A stretch of DNA of 64,000 nucleotides from Cupriavidus taiwanensis. Its GTDB lineage: Bacteria > Pseudomonadota > Gammaproteobacteria > Burkholderiales > Burkholderiaceae. The DNA lies in NCBI RefSeq assembly GCF_900250075.1, contig NZ_LT977071.1:2715546-2779545 (forward strand). Direction: 5' to 3'. Position 1 is the first letter of the stretch, and each line of letters begins with the position of its first letter. The position numbers and the translations under genes are program-made. This document shows, one piece after another, positions 51,506-61,186 of the stretch. The notes below the pieces were generated by a model. It ran no database searches, was not told the origin of the DNA, and saw only the letters and a program-made list of their open reading frames with translations.

Positions 51506-52383
51506 TCCTGGCCCGGGCCCTTTCCGGTGCGGCACCCGGTGCGGCACCCGCTGCTGCACATCGCGCGCTGATCGTCACCGCCGACGACTTCGGGCTGCAC
51601 CCGGCCGTCAACGAAGCGGTGGAACTGGCCCATCGCGACGGCGTGCTCAACGCCGCCAGCCTGATGGTGGGCGCGCCCGCGGTGGCGGATGCGGTGGCGC
51701 GCGCGCGCCGGCTGCCGGCGTTGCGCGTGGGCCTGCACGTGGTGCTGGCCGATGGCCCGGCCACGCTGCCGCGCGCGCGCATCCCGGCGCTGGCCGATGC
51801 GCACGGCCGCTTCGGCTCGGCCATGGCGCTGGACGGGTGCCGCTTCTTTTTTCTGCCCGCGGTGCGCCGCCAGCTTGCCGCGGAGATCCGCGCGCAGTTC
51901 GAGGCCTTTGCCGCCACCGGCCTGGCGCTGGACCACGTCAATGCGCACAAGCACTTCCACCTGCATCCGACCGTGCTGTCGCTGATCCTGTCGATCGGGC
52001 GCGACTACGGGCTGCGCGCGATGCGGCTGCCGCGCGAGGCGGGCGCGCCCTGGCTGCTGCGCCCGTGGCTGGCGTTGCTGCGCCGCCGGCTGGACCGCGC
52101 CGGCATTGCGCACAATGACTACGTGGTCGGCATCGCGCGCAGCGGCCAGATGGACGAGGCCGCGCTGCTGCAGGCGCTGGCGCAACTGCCCGCGGGCGTG
52201 GGCGAGATCTACCTGCATCCGGCGGTGGTGTCCGGCGCCGCCATCGCCCCGTCGATGCGCGACTACCGCCATGCCGACGAACTGGCCGCGCTGCTGTCGC
52301 CGCGCGTGCGCGCGGCGCTGGAGCAGGCTGCCCACCGGCGCGGCGGCTTTGCCGATGTGCTCGGCGACAGGACGTTGCGCTGA
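51502..52383 (+). CDS. hpnK: Hopanoid deacetylase HpnK (YdjC-like), apparently CTG-started
   Basis: The protein of about 293 residues has the YdjC-fold motifs LIVTADDFGLHPAVNEAVEL, SLMVGAPAVADAV and VNAHKHFHLHPTVLSLIL, including the metal-binding Asp and His residues. It removes the acetyl group from HpnI's GlcNAc-hopanoid. Between the distant TTG at 51076, deep inside hpnJ, and the conserved domain no in-frame ATG, GTG or TTG was found. A CTG at 51502 overlaps the hpnJ stop as CTGA and is the most economical start; CTG at 51508 is another option. Confidence 0.86.
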   Translation: MILARALSGAAPGAAPAAAHRALIVTADDFGLHPAVNEAVELAHRDGVLNAASLMVGAPAVADAVARARRLPALRVGLHVVLADGPATLPRARIPALADAHGRFGSAMALDGCRFFFLPAVRRQLAAEIRAQFEAFAATGLALDHVNAHKHFHLHPTVLSLILSIGRDYGLRAMRLPREAGAPWLLRPWLALLRRRLDRAGIAHNDYVVGIARSGQMDEAALLQALAQLPAGVGEIYLHPAVVSGAAIAPSMRDYRHADELAALLSPRVRAALEQAAHRRGGFADVLGDRTLR

Positions 52384-52392
52384 CGATTGCCG

Positions 52393-53406
52393 ATGAAACG
52401 CCTGGCCTACCTGACCGGACTGCTCGGGCTGCTGGCGCTGATCGCGCTGGTGATCCACCAGGGCGCCGGCGATATCGCCGCCGTGATGGCCCGGGGCGGC
52501 TGGCCGCTGCTGTTGCTGGTGCCGCTGCACGCGCTGCCGCTGCTGCTCGACGCGCAGGGCTGGCGCGTGCTGCTGACCTCCGCCGATCCCGACGAACGAG
52601 CCGGTGTCGGCTTCCTGTGGTGGGTCGCCGCGGTGCGCGAGGCGGTGGGCCGCCTGCTGCCCACCGTGGGCGTGGGCGGCGAGCTGGTCGGCATCCGCCT
52701 GACGCGGCTGCGCATCCACGACACCACCGCGGTCACCGCCAGCGTGGTGGTCGAAGTGATGGTGACGATGTTCTCGCAATACCTGTTCGCCGCCAGCGGC
52801 GTGCTGATGCTGGTCGTTGCGCTGCAGCAGCGCGCCGGCGCGTGGATCATCCTGGCCGGCCTGCTGCTGTCGCTGCCGGTGCCGGTGCTGTTTGCGCTAT
52901 CGCTGCGCCACGCCGCCTTGTTCGAGAAGCTTGAAGGCGCGGCGCGCCGGCTGTTCGGCGCCGACCACCGCATCGTCGCGCTGATCGACGGGGCCAGCCT
53001 GGACGCGCATATCCGCGCGCTCAACCGGCGCCACCGCGAACTGGCCAAGGCCCTGGGCTGGCAACTGGCCGGGCTGCTCAGCGGCACGTTCGAGGTCTGG
53101 CTGGCGCTGTGGCTGCTGGGGCATCCGGTGCCGTTCTGGCAGGCGCTGGCGATCGAGTCGCTGACGCAGGCCGCGCGCCACGTGGCGTTCTTCGTGCCGG
53201 CCGGGCTTGGCGTGCAGGACGCGGTGGTGATGCTGCTGGGCCAGGTGCTGGGGATGAGCGCGGAGGTGGCGCTGGCGCTGGCGCTGGTCAAGCGCGCGCG
53301 AGAGATCCTGTTCGGGGTGCCGGCGCTGCTGTCATGGCAATGGGTGGAACTGCGCCGCTGGCGGCGCGGCAGCGATAGCAGCGATGGCGGACAGCCCGCG
53401 CGCTAG
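52393..53406 (+). CDS. hpnL: Hopanoid-associated membrane protein HpnL
   Basis: The 337-residue polytopic protein has about eight helices and the HpnL/UPF0104-like pattern AVREAVGRLLPTVGVGGELV and ALAIESLTQAARHVAFFVPA, then GLGVQDAVVMLLG. It is thought to help move or position hopanoids. It starts 9 bp after hpnK. An in-frame TTG at 52387 is a less likely start. Confidence 0.92.
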   Translation: MKRLAYLTGLLGLLALIALVIHQGAGDIAAVMARGGWPLLLLVPLHALPLLLDAQGWRVLLTSADPDERAGVGFLWWVAAVREAVGRLLPTVGVGGELVGIRLTRLRIHDTTAVTASVVVEVMVTMFSQYLFAASGVLMLVVALQQRAGAWIILAGLLLSLPVPVLFALSLRHAALFEKLEGAARRLFGADHRIVALIDGASLDAHIRALNRRHRELAKALGWQLAGLLSGTFEVWLALWLLGHPVPFWQALAIESLTQAARHVAFFVPAGLGVQDAVVMLLGQVLGMSAEVALALALVKRAREILFGVPALLSWQWVELRRWRRGSDSSDGGQPAR

Positions 53407-53433
53407 CGTGCGGCCGCGGCTCGCAGAGGTGGC

Positions 53434-54078
53434 TCAGATCTCCGACGCCTGGCGCGCGTTGTGCGTGGTCAGGTACTTCACCAGCCCGTCGACCCCGTTG
53501 CGCGCGACGATGTCGGCAAACTGCTTGCGGTACACCTCGATCAGCCACGCCCCCATCATGTTGATGTCATAGATCTTCCAGCCGGTCGCGGTGCGCTGCA
53601 GGCGGTAGTCGATCTGCATCTCGTCGGCATTGTTGATCACGCGCGTCTGCACCACCACGTCGGTGGCGCCGCTGGCGGCTTTGGCCGGCTGGTAGCGGAA
53701 CCTGACGTTCTGCTCGCGCAGTTGCGCCAGCGAGACCGCATAGCTGCGCACCAGCAGGGTCTGGAACTGCTCGTACAGCTGTTGCTGCTGCTCCGGCGTG
53801 GCCGTGCGCCAGGCGCCGCCCAGCGCCAGCCGCGTGGTGCGCTCGAAATCGGTGTAGGGCAGGAATTGCTGCTGCACGACCGCGGTGATCTTGCCGAGAT
53901 CGCCGGCGCGGGTCTCCGGCCGCGACTGGATGGTGCCGATCACGCCCTCCACCGCGGCCTGCACCAGCCGCTCGGGGTTGGCGCGCAGGTCGCCGGGCTG
54001 GACTGCCTGGGCGTGCACGACGGATGCCATGGCCATCGCCGCAAGCGGCGCCACGGAAAGCAAACGGTGAATCGTCAT
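53434..54078 (-). CDS. hpnM: Hopanoid-associated periplasmic protein HpnM (MlaC/Ttg2D family)
   Basis: The 214-residue exported protein has a signal peptide (LLSVAPLAAMAMASVVHAQA) and the MlaC fold (VEGVIGTIQSRPETRAGDLG, YTDFERTTRLALGGAWRTAT, WKIYDINMMGAWLIEVYRKQ). It should carry lipids across the periplasm. It is on the opposite strand, tail to tail with hpnL and divergent from hpnN, so it is not in the same transcript. Confidence 0.92.
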   Translation of the reverse strand: MTIHRLLSVAPLAAMAMASVVHAQAVQPGDLRANPERLVQAAVEGVIGTIQSRPETRAGDLGKITAVVQQQFLPYTDFERTTRLALGGAWRTATPEQQQQLYEQFQTLLVRSYAVSLAQLREQNVRFRYQPAKAASGATDVVVQTRVINNADEMQIDYRLQRTATGWKIYDINMMGAWLIEVYRKQFADIVARNGVDGLVKYLTTHNARQASEI

Positions 54079-54265
54079 GGATGCAAGAGCGGGGAAATGA
54101 CGGAAGTCGGTGCGGCGGTGGCGCCGCGCCATACGACGCCCCGGCCGGCACCGGCTGACAGTGTATAGCGGATCGGCCCGCATCGCGGCCGCGCCGTGCC
54201 GCATGGCGCATGCGGCACGGCGCCAGCCGATATACTCGCGGTTCGTGCTCCTTCCGGATCCGTCC

Positions 54266-56914
54266 ATGCTGACCTCGCTGCTGACACGCATCGTCCGGCT
54301 TGCCACCGCCTGGCCGTGGCGCGTCATCCTGCTGGCGGCACTGCTGACGGCTGCCAGCGGCGTCTACGTGGCCCGCAACTTTGCCATCAACACCGACATC
54401 GGCCGCCTGCTGGATTCCGACGCGCCCTGGGCGCTGCGCGACGAAGCCATCGCCAAAGCGTTTCCGCAACGCGGCCAGATGATCCTGGCGGTGGTGCAGG
54501 CGCCGGCCGCGGAGCTGGCCGATGCCGCCGCCGATGCGCTGGCCGATGCCTTGCGCCGGCAGCCGGCGCGCTTCAACGCGGTCAGCCAGCCCGGCGGCGG
54601 CGCCTTCTTCGCGCGCAACGGCCTGCTGTTCGCCGGCATCGATGAAGTCAACCAGCTGACGCAGCAACTGACGCAGGCGCGCCCGCTGCTCAACGCCCTG
54701 GCACACGATCCGACGCTGCGCGGCCTGTCCGATGTGCTCGCCACCACGCTGGCGCTGCCGCTGCAGATGGGGCAGGTCAAGCTGGGCGACATGGCCGGGC
54801 TGATGGGCAGCAGCGCGCGCACGCTGGACCAGGTGCTGGCCGGCAAGCCCGCCGCGCTGTCGTGGGCGGGGCTGCTCGACGACAGCCTCAAGCCCGGCCC
54901 CGACGGCCAGGTCTACCGCTATGTCGCGCTCAGCCCGGTCCTCGACTACAGCGACCTCAAAGCCGGCGCCGCGGCCGCACGCGCGATCCGCCACGCCGCG
55001 GAAGAACTGCAGCTGGCACAGCGCTACCAGGCCTCGGTGCGCCTGACCGGCCCGCAGGCGCTGGCCGACGATGAATTCGCCTCGGTCAGCGACGGTGCCG
55101 TGCTCAACGGCGTGCTGACGGTGCTGGCAGTAGTGCTGATCCTGTGGCTGGCGCTGCGTTCCGCGCGGCTGATCGTGGCGGTGCTGGCGAGCCTGTTCGC
55201 CGGGCTGCTGATCACCGCCGCGCTGGGGCTGGCGATGGTGGGCGCGCTGAACATGATCTCGGTGGCGTTCGCGGTGCTGTTCGTCGGCCTGGGCGTGGAC
55301 TTCGGCATCCAGTTCGGCGTGCGCTACCGCGCCGAGCGCCACGACCGCGACCATATCGTCGATGCGCTGGGGCTGGCCGCGCGCGGCGTCGGCGCACCGC
55401 TGGCGCTGGCCGCCGCGGCCACGGCGGCGGCGTTCTTCTGCTTCCTGCCCACCGACTACCGCGGCGTGGCCGAACTGGGCCTGATCGCCGGCGTCGGCAT
55501 GGTGGTGGCGTTCGCCACCACCTTCACCCTGCTGCCGGCGCTGATCGCGGTGCTCAGGCCCGGCGGCGAATCCGCATCGCCAGGCTTTGCCTGGCTGGCG
55601 CCGGCGGACCGCTTCTTCGACCGCTACCGCAAGCCGGTGCTGCTGGTTACGCTGCTCGCCATCCTCGCGGGCGCACCGCTGCTGCCGCACCTGCGCTTCG
55701 ACTTCGACCCGCTGCACCTGAAGGACCCGCAGTCCGAATCGATGGCCACGCTGCTGTCGCTGCAGGACGCGCCGCAGGCCGGCACCGACGATGTCAGCGT
55801 GCTGGCGCCATCGCTGCCGGCCGCGCACGCGCTGGCGGGCCAGCTCGCGGCGCTGCCCGAAGTGGCGCGCGCGGTCACGCTGCAGAGCTTTATTCCCGAC
55901 CACCAGCCGCCCAAGCTGCAGGCCATCGCAGCGGCCTCGGCCGCGCTGATGCCGGCACTTACCCAGGCCCCCGCAGCGCCCGCCACCGACGGCGCACGCG
56001 TCAATGCGCTGCGCAATGCCGCGCGGCAACTGGTCATCGCCGCCGACGAACATCCCGGTCCCGGCGCTGCCGAAGCGGCGCACCTTTCCGCCACGCTGAA
56101 AAAGCTGGCCAGCGCCGATGCGCCCATGCGCGACCGCGCCGAGCGCGCCATCGCCCTGCCGCTGCAGCTGGCCCTGGCAAAACTGAAGCTGGCGCTGACG
56201 CCGCAGGCGGTCAGCCTGCAGACGCTGCCACCCGAGCTGGTGCGCGACTGGATCGCCCCGGACGGGCGCGCGCTGGTCAACGTCAGCCCGAAGCTGCCGC
56301 CGCCCGCCAGCGCACAGCGCGAAGCCGCGCTGGCACGCTTTATCGCCGCGGTGCAGCGCGTGGCGCCCGCCGCCACCGGAGGGCCGATTTCGATCCGCGG
56401 CTCGGCCGATACCATCATGACCGCGTTTGCGCAGGCAGGGGCCTGGGCGGTGCTTTCGATCACCATCCTGTTGTGGATCACGCTGCGCCGCTTCGGCGAC
56501 GTGCTGCGCACGCTGATCCCGCTGCTGGTGTCGGCCATCGTCACGCTGGAACTGTGCGTGGTGTTCGGCATTCCGCTGAACTTCGCCAACGTGATCGCGC
56601 TGCCGCTGCTGCTGGGCGTGGGCGTCGCCTTCAAGATCTACTACGTGATTGCCTGGCGGCACGGCAAGACCCAGCTGCTGCAGTCCAGCCTGACGCACGC
56701 CGTGCTGTACAGCGCCGCCACCACCGCGGTCGCCTTCGGCAGCCTGTGGCTGTCACAGCATCCCGGCACCGCCAGCATGGGCAAGCTGCTGGCGCTGGCG
56801 CTGGCGTGCACGCTGGTCGGCGCGGTGTTCTTCCAGCCGATCCTGATGGGCCGTCCGCGCGCGGATGGCCACGAAGGCGGCCATCAGGGACCGGACCAGC
56901 CGGCCCGGCCCTGA
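54266..56914 (+). CDS. hpnN: Hopanoid RND transporter HpnN
   Basis: The 882-residue RND/MMPL protein has two halves, each with one helix, a large periplasmic domain and five helices. Typical stretches are [20 protein letters not shown] in half one and [20 protein letters not shown] in half two. HpnN moves hopanoids to the outer membrane and matters for cell division and envelope strength in Rhodopseudomonas. The ATG at 54266 gives the normal N-terminus ([20 protein letters not shown]). Confidence 0.94.
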   Translation: MLTSLLTRIVRLATAWPWRVILLAALLTAASGVYVARNFAINTDIGRLLDSDAPWALRDEAIAKAFPQRGQMILAVVQAPAAELADAAADALADALRRQPARFNAVSQPGGGAFFARNGLLFAGIDEVNQLTQQLTQARPLLNALAHDPTLRGLSDVLATTLALPLQMGQVKLGDMAGLMGSSARTLDQVLAGKPAALSWAGLLDDSLKPGPDGQVYRYVALSPVLDYSDLKAGAAAARAIRHAAEELQLAQRYQASVRLTGPQALADDEFASVSDGAVLNGVLTVLAVVLILWLALRSARLIVAVLASLFAGLLITAALGLAMVGALNMISVAFAVLFVGLGVDFGIQFGVRYRAERHDRDHIVDALGLAARGVGAPLALAAAATAAAFFCFLPTDYRGVAELGLIAGVGMVVAFATTFTLLPALIAVLRPGGESASPGFAWLAPADRFFDRYRKPVLLVTLLAILAGAPLLPHLRFDFDPLHLKDPQSESMATLLSLQDAPQAGTDDVSVLAPSLPAAHALAGQLAALPEVARAVTLQSFIPDHQPPKLQAIAAASAALMPALTQAPAAPATDGARVNALRNAARQLVIAADEHPGPGAAEAAHLSATLKKLASADAPMRDRAERAIALPLQLALAKLKLALTPQAVSLQTLPPELVRDWIAPDGRALVNVSPKLPPPASAQREAALARFIAAVQRVAPAATGGPISIRGSADTIMTAFAQAGAWAVLSITILLWITLRRFGDVLRTLIPLLVSAIVTLELCVVFGIPLNFANVIALPLLLGVGVAFKIYYVIAWRHGKTQLLQSSLTHAVLYSAATTAVAFGSLWLSQHPGTASMGKLLALALACTLVGAVFFQPILMGRPRADGHEGGHQGPDQPARP

Positions 56915-56949
56915 ACGCGCATTGCGCCCGCGCGACCCTGGTTGTCTCG

Positions 56950-57834
56950 ATGCCCGTTCCGCTTCGCTTACCAACGCTCGCCACAGCCGCCATCGCAGCG
57001 ACCGTGCTCGCGGGCTGCGCCGCCGGCCCGCAAGCCAGTCCGGACGATCCGCTGGAGCCGATGAACCGCGCCATCTTCAGCGTCAACGACAAGCTCGACC
57101 AGTATGTCGCGATGCCGGTGGCCAAAGGCTACAAGGCGGTCACGCCGGAGCCGGTGCGCGCGGCGGTCAGCAATTTCTATTCGAACCTCGCGGACATCGG
57201 CAACCTTGCCAACAACCTGCTGCAGGGCAAGGGCGTGGCGGCGGCGGAGAGTTTTATGCGGGTGGCGATGAATTCCGTGCTGGGCCTGGGTGGGCTGATC
57301 GATATCGCCACGCCTGCGGGGCTGCCGAAGCACTCGCAGGATTTCGGGCTGACACTGGGCACGTGGGGCGTGCCGTCCGGGCCCTACCTGGTGCTGCCGC
57401 TGTTCGGCCCCAGCTCTTTCCGCGACGGCGCGGGCCTGTATGTGAATTTCTGGTTCGATCCCACCACCTATGCCGAGCCGGCGGTGCGCAACCCGGTGTA
57501 CGGCATGAACGTGGTCGACGTGCGCACCAACCTGCTCGGCGCGACCGATCTGCTCAAGCTGGCGGCGCTGGACAAGTACGCCTTTGTGCGCGACGCCTAC
57601 CTGCAGCGGCGGCGCTACCTGCTCGGTGAGAACACCGCGTTGCCGGACTACGGGGATGACGAGGACGCCGGCGCGGAGCCGGTGCCGCCAGCGCCGGCCC
57701 CCGCCGGGACGCCGGCGCCCGCGCAGCCGCAGGCGCCGCGCCGAGGCGCTCAGCTACCGATGCCCAGCAGCACCACCTCGAAGGTCAGCGTGGCGTTCGG
57801 CGGGATCGTGCCCGGCACGCCGCGCGCGCCGTAG
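56950..57834 (+). CDS. MlaA/VacJ-family lipoprotein
   Basis: The 294-residue lipoprotein has a lipobox ending LAGC (Cys23). The MlaA domain follows (DDPLEPMNRAIFSVNDKLDQ, NFYSNLADIGNLANNLLQGK, LPLFGPSSFRDGAGLYVN). It works with MlaC-like and RND proteins in lipid transport, here close to hopanoid genes. It starts 35 bp after hpnN. The last 85 bp overlap the FKBP gene on the opposite strand; the protein tail there (PMPSSTTSKVSVAFGG) is an antisense reading of that gene. Confidence 0.9.
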   Translation: MPVPLRLPTLATAAIAATVLAGCAAGPQASPDDPLEPMNRAIFSVNDKLDQYVAMPVAKGYKAVTPEPVRAAVSNFYSNLADIGNLANNLLQGKGVAAAESFMRVAMNSVLGLGGLIDIATPAGLPKHSQDFGLTLGTWGVPSGPYLVLPLFGPSSFRDGAGLYVNFWFDPTTYAEPAVRNPVYGMNVVDVRTNLLGATDLLKLAALDKYAFVRDAYLQRRRYLLGENTALPDYGDDEDAGAEPVPPAPAPAGTPAPAQPQAPRRGAQLPMPSSTTSKVSVAFGGIVPGTPRAP

Positions 57835-58211
57835 GCGGTGCCCGGCGGGCAGGTCAGGCGCGCCTTGCCGCCCACCTGCATGGCCTGCACGCCTTCGGTC
57901 CAGCACGGGATCACACGATTGAGCGGAAACGAGATCGGCTGGCCGCGCTTGTACGAGCTGTCGAATTCGGTGCCGTCCGCAAGCGTGCCGCGGTAGTGCA
58001 CCTGGACCGTGTCGGTGGCCTTGGGCGAGGCGCCGGTGCCCTTGATCAGGTGCTGGATGGTCATGCCCGACGCCAGCGTCTGCGGCGCCGCGGCAGGGGC
58101 AGCAGGGGCAGCAGGGGCGGCGGAGGCGGCAGGCGCCGAAGCGGCCGGCCCGGCAGCGCAGGCGGCGCCGGCAAGGGTCAGGGTGCCAAGGAAAAGCGCG
58201 AGTGTTTTCAT
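57750..58211 (-). CDS. FKBP-type peptidyl-prolyl isomerase, exported
   Basis: The 153-residue protein has a signal peptide (MKTLALFLGTLTLAGAACA), an Ala/Pro-rich spacer and an FKBP domain (VQVHYRGTLADGTEFDSSYK, FPLNRVIPCWTEGVQAM, YGARGVPGTIPPNATLTFEV). It helps fold envelope proteins in the periplasm. Its 3' end overlaps the convergent lipoprotein gene. Confidence 0.93.
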   Translation of the reverse strand: MKTLALFLGTLTLAGAACAAGPAASAPAASAAPAAPAAPAAAPQTLASGMTIQHLIKGTGASPKATDTVQVHYRGTLADGTEFDSSYKRGQPISFPLNRVIPCWTEGVQAMQVGGKARLTCPPGTAYGARGVPGTIPPNATLTFEVVLLGIGS

Positions 58212-58420
58212 GGAAGGGCCTGCTCTCGAGGTCGTGATTGGGGATGCGGCAGTTTAACCGACCCGCGCCGCCGGTATGGCGGCGGCAGCATATCGCGCAT
58301 CGCGGCCGCGCCGCCCGCGGGCATGGTGCGCCGCACCGCGCCGCGTCCGTTACACCGGCCGTTTTGCCGTCTACGATGGTTCGTGACAGCCCGCTGCCGC
58401 GCGGGCGCACGGAGACGGTC

Positions 58421-59755
58421 ATGGCACTGACGGATTCCAGGGACCTCGCGGTCTCGACCCTGAACACGCGCTCGGTGGCGCAGTACGAGACCGCCCTGCG
58501 CCTGCTGAACGGCTACTACGGCGACCCGCTCGCCGTGATCGACGCGGCGCTGGCCGACGACCCCGGCTTCGCCATGGGCCACGCGCTGCGCGCCGCGCTG
58601 ATGGTGACCTCCGGCGACGGCACCGCCGAGCCCATGCTGCGCCAGAGCGTCGAGGCCGGCGAGGCCCTGCATGCCCGCGCCAACGAGCGCGAGCGCCGCC
58701 ATATCGCCGCGGCTCGCGCCTGGCTCGACGGGGACTTCGAGCGCGCCGTGCGCTGCTATGGCGACATCGTGATCGATTATCCACGCGACCTGCTGGCGCT
58801 GCAGACCGCGCACCTGGGCGACTTCCTGCTGGGCCAGTCGACCATGCTGCGCGACCGCGTGGCGCGGGCGCTGCCGCACTGGGACGCCGCCATGCCCGGC
58901 TACGGCTACGTGCTCGGCATGCACGCGTTCGGCCTGGAAGAGACGCAGCTCTACGAGCGCGCCGAAGAAGCCGGGCGGCGCGCGCTGGAATGCCAGCCGC
59001 GCGACCCGTGGGCCGTGCATGCGGTCGCGCACGTGATGGAGATGCAGGGCCGCACCGACGACGGCATTGCCTGGCTCGAAGGCCGGCGCCAGGACTGGGC
59101 CGACGACAACATGCTGGCGGTGCATAACTGGTGGCACCTGGCGCTGTTCCTGCTGGAAGACGACCGGACCGACGAGGTGCTCGCGCTGTACGACCGCGCC
59201 ATCAGCCGGCCCGCGCCGGCGATCGCGCTGGACCTGGTCGATGCCTCGGCGCTGCTGTGGCGGCTGCAGCTGCGCGGCGTCGACGTGGGCCGGCGCTGGC
59301 ATGCAGTGGCGGATGACTGGCTCGGCCGCGGTGCGGCCGGTTATTACGCCTTCAACGACGTGCATGCGGTGATGGCCAGCCTGGGCGCGCAGCGCCCCGC
59401 CGCGGCCGACCAGGTGCGCGCCGCACTGGAGCGGGCCGCGCTGGGCAACGGCACCAACGCGATGATGTCGCGCGAGGTGGGGCTGCCGGTCGCCGATGCG
59501 CTGATCGCGTTCGCACAGGGCGATTACGCCACCGCCATCGAGCTGCTGGTGCCGGTGCGCCTGGTGGCCCACCGCTTCGGCGGCAGCCACGCGCAGCGCG
59601 ACGTGATCGGCCTGACCCTGCTCGAAGCGGCGCTGCGCAGCGGCAGCGGCAACCTGGCGCTCGCGCTCACCGCCGAGCGCGCCGCGCTCAAGCCCGTCAG
59701 CCCGAGCCTGCGCCGGCTGGTGCAGCGCGCCGACACCTGCCGCGCGCAACCCTGA
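58421..59755 (+). CDS. Tetratricopeptide-repeat protein of unknown function
   Basis: The 444-residue protein is almost wholly helical with TPR-like pairs (ALRLLNGYYGDPLAVIDAAL, AARAWLDGDFERAVRCYGDI, ALLELLVP-type helices later). The His/Trp-rich middle (AVHAVAHVMEMQGRTDDGIA, VHNWWHLALFLLEDD) is characteristic of a conserved family without known function. It has no signal or membrane span. The ATG at 58421 has GGAGA five bases upstream; the longer frame from 58238 is not family-like. Confidence 0.85.
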   Translation: MALTDSRDLAVSTLNTRSVAQYETALRLLNGYYGDPLAVIDAALADDPGFAMGHALRAALMVTSGDGTAEPMLRQSVEAGEALHARANERERRHIAAARAWLDGDFERAVRCYGDIVIDYPRDLLALQTAHLGDFLLGQSTMLRDRVARALPHWDAAMPGYGYVLGMHAFGLEETQLYERAEEAGRRALECQPRDPWAVHAVAHVMEMQGRTDDGIAWLEGRRQDWADDNMLAVHNWWHLALFLLEDDRTDEVLALYDRAISRPAPAIALDLVDASALLWRLQLRGVDVGRRWHAVADDWLGRGAAGYYAFNDVHAVMASLGAQRPAAADQVRAALERAALGNGTNAMMSREVGLPVADALIAFAQGDYATAIELLVPVRLVAHRFGGSHAQRDVIGLTLLEAALRSGSGNLALALTAERAALKPVSPSLRRLVQRADTCRAQP

Positions 59756-59836
59756 GGCGCTGGCCGGCGCGGCGGCAAGGGCCGCAAGCACGGAAACGGG
59801 CGCCTATACTGCACCTGTCCTGACCGGAGACCCGCC

Positions 59837-60217
59837 ATGCCCAGCATCCGCGCCCTGTTCCGTCCCGCCCTGCTCCGCCCCATCCTCGGCGCCGCCGCGC
59901 TGGCCATGGCGACCGTGCCGGCCATCGCCCACCACGGCTGGTCGACCTACGACGAGACCAAACCGATGACGCTGACCGGCAAGATCGTCGAAAGCCATTA
60001 CGAGAACCCGCACGCGCATATCCGCATCGACGCCGGCGGCAAGCGCTGGCTCGCGGTGCTGGCGCCCGTGTCGCGCATGGAAGCGCGCGGCGCGACCTCG
60101 GACAAGGTCGCGGTGGGCCGCGAGGTCACGCTGGTCGGCTACGCCAGCAAGGAAAAACCGGACGAGCTGCGCGCCGAGCGCATCACCGTGGACGGCAAGA
60201 CGGTCGAGCTGCGCTGA
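59837..60217 (+). CDS. Exported DUF6152-family protein
   Basis: The 126-residue protein has a signal peptide (PILGAAALAMATVPAIA) and a small beta domain starting HHGWSTYDETKPMTLTGKIV, then ENPHAHIRIDA. The His-rich start of the mature protein is typical of DUF6152 and may bind a metal. It lies 13 bp before a DUF6644 membrane protein gene; the two are often adjacent. Confidence 0.86.
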   Translation: MPSIRALFRPALLRPILGAAALAMATVPAIAHHGWSTYDETKPMTLTGKIVESHYENPHAHIRIDAGGKRWLAVLAPVSRMEARGATSDKVAVGREVTLVGYASKEKPDELRAERITVDGKTVELR

Positions 60218-60230
60218 GCCGGCACGCCGC

Positions 60231-60743
60231 ATGCCGGCGCTCTTCACCACCTGGACGGAATGGGCCGGCGCGCTGGCGCGGCTGCCGTTCGCGACGGCGC
60301 TGCGCAGTTCGGCGTGGGCCTATCCCGCGGTGGAGATCGTCCACCTCGCCGGCATGGCGCTGCTGTTCGGCTCCATCGTCGTGGTCGACATGCGGCTGGC
60401 GGGGCTTGGCCGGCGCCTGCCGGTCAGCCTGCTGCTGCGCCATGCGCTGCCCTTCACCATCGGCGCCTTCATCGCCGTTGCGGCCAGCGGCGTGCTGCTG
60501 TTCGTGGCCCATGCCGACGAACTGGCCGCCAACCCCGCATTCCTCGCCAAGCTGGGGCTGATCGTGCTGGCGCTCGCCAACGTGTTGTGGTTCCACGCCG
60601 GGCCCAGCCGCAGCCTGCATGACCGTGAACGCGGCTGGGACGCCGACGCCCCGCCGCCTGCCGGCGCCCGCCTGAACGCCATCCTGTCCATTGCCGCCTG
60701 GCTGCTGGTGATCTGCGCCGGACGGCTGATCGCTTATGTCTGA
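60231..60743 (+). CDS. DUF6644-like inner-membrane protein
   Basis: The 170-residue protein has four hydrophobic helices (VEIVHLAGMALLFGSIVVVD, ALPFTIGAFIAVAASGVLLF, FLAKLGLIVLALANVLWFHA, ILSIAAWLLVICAGRLIAYV). His residues within helices could bind haem or a metal. It forms a likely two-gene operon with the DUF6152 gene. Function unknown. Confidence 0.84.
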   Translation: MPALFTTWTEWAGALARLPFATALRSSAWAYPAVEIVHLAGMALLFGSIVVVDMRLAGLGRRLPVSLLLRHALPFTIGAFIAVAASGVLLFVAHADELAANPAFLAKLGLIVLALANVLWFHAGPSRSLHDRERGWDADAPPPAGARLNAILSIAAWLLVICAGRLIAYV

Positions 60744-61186
60744 AGCGGCACGCCGCCGCTAACCATGCCCCGCCGACTGCGCGTAAACGCCAATCCCCGG
60801 CGGTTTTGCCGGCAAGCACAATGTATTCACAATTCCACAATTCGATTAAAGTGATACACATTGTCGTAAATGTGAATTTCACAGCCAGATATTATTTTTA
60901 TTTAAATCTGATGTGCCGATAAAAAAGACCGGCGACGATCTTGCCTGGCAATACCTGGCTCCCGCGGATGCGGCCTGTCATTGGGCCGCGGCGAGCCTTG
61001 CTGGCAGGTCCGTATGCCGCGGCGCATGGGGAACCCCTTTGCATGGCGTTGACCGGCAAGGGCGCGGGATCATCATGAGGACCGGTTTGCCATCACGGCC
61101 TTGCCGTGGTTTTCGTGGGGGAAACCTGGCGGCGCATCCGCGCCGCCAGGCCGGCTTCGGCCATCACCCAGGAAAGGCATCGGCAC
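60744..61186. promoter_or_regulatory. AT-rich intergenic region upstream of the AraC regulator
   Basis: No gene was found. The part 60815-60915 is far more AT-rich than its surroundings. ACAATGT (60818-60824) and ACATTGT (60858-60864) are inverted, TGTGAATTTCACA (60871-60883) is a short palindrome, and TATTAT (60890-60895) is a possible -10 box. The remaining 270 bp is GC-rich with no clear signal. H-NS-type silencing of the downstream regulator is possible. Confidence 0.5.

Noticed and set aside
53567..56698. 1043-codon open frame antisense to hpnN
   Set aside because: It is Gln/His/Arg-rich with no domain, and lies fully opposite hpnN, whose RND motifs are intact.
60871..60883. TGTGAATTTCACA as an eleventh regulon site
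   Set aside because: The half sites are three bases apart instead of six, and no -10 box lies at the standard distance.
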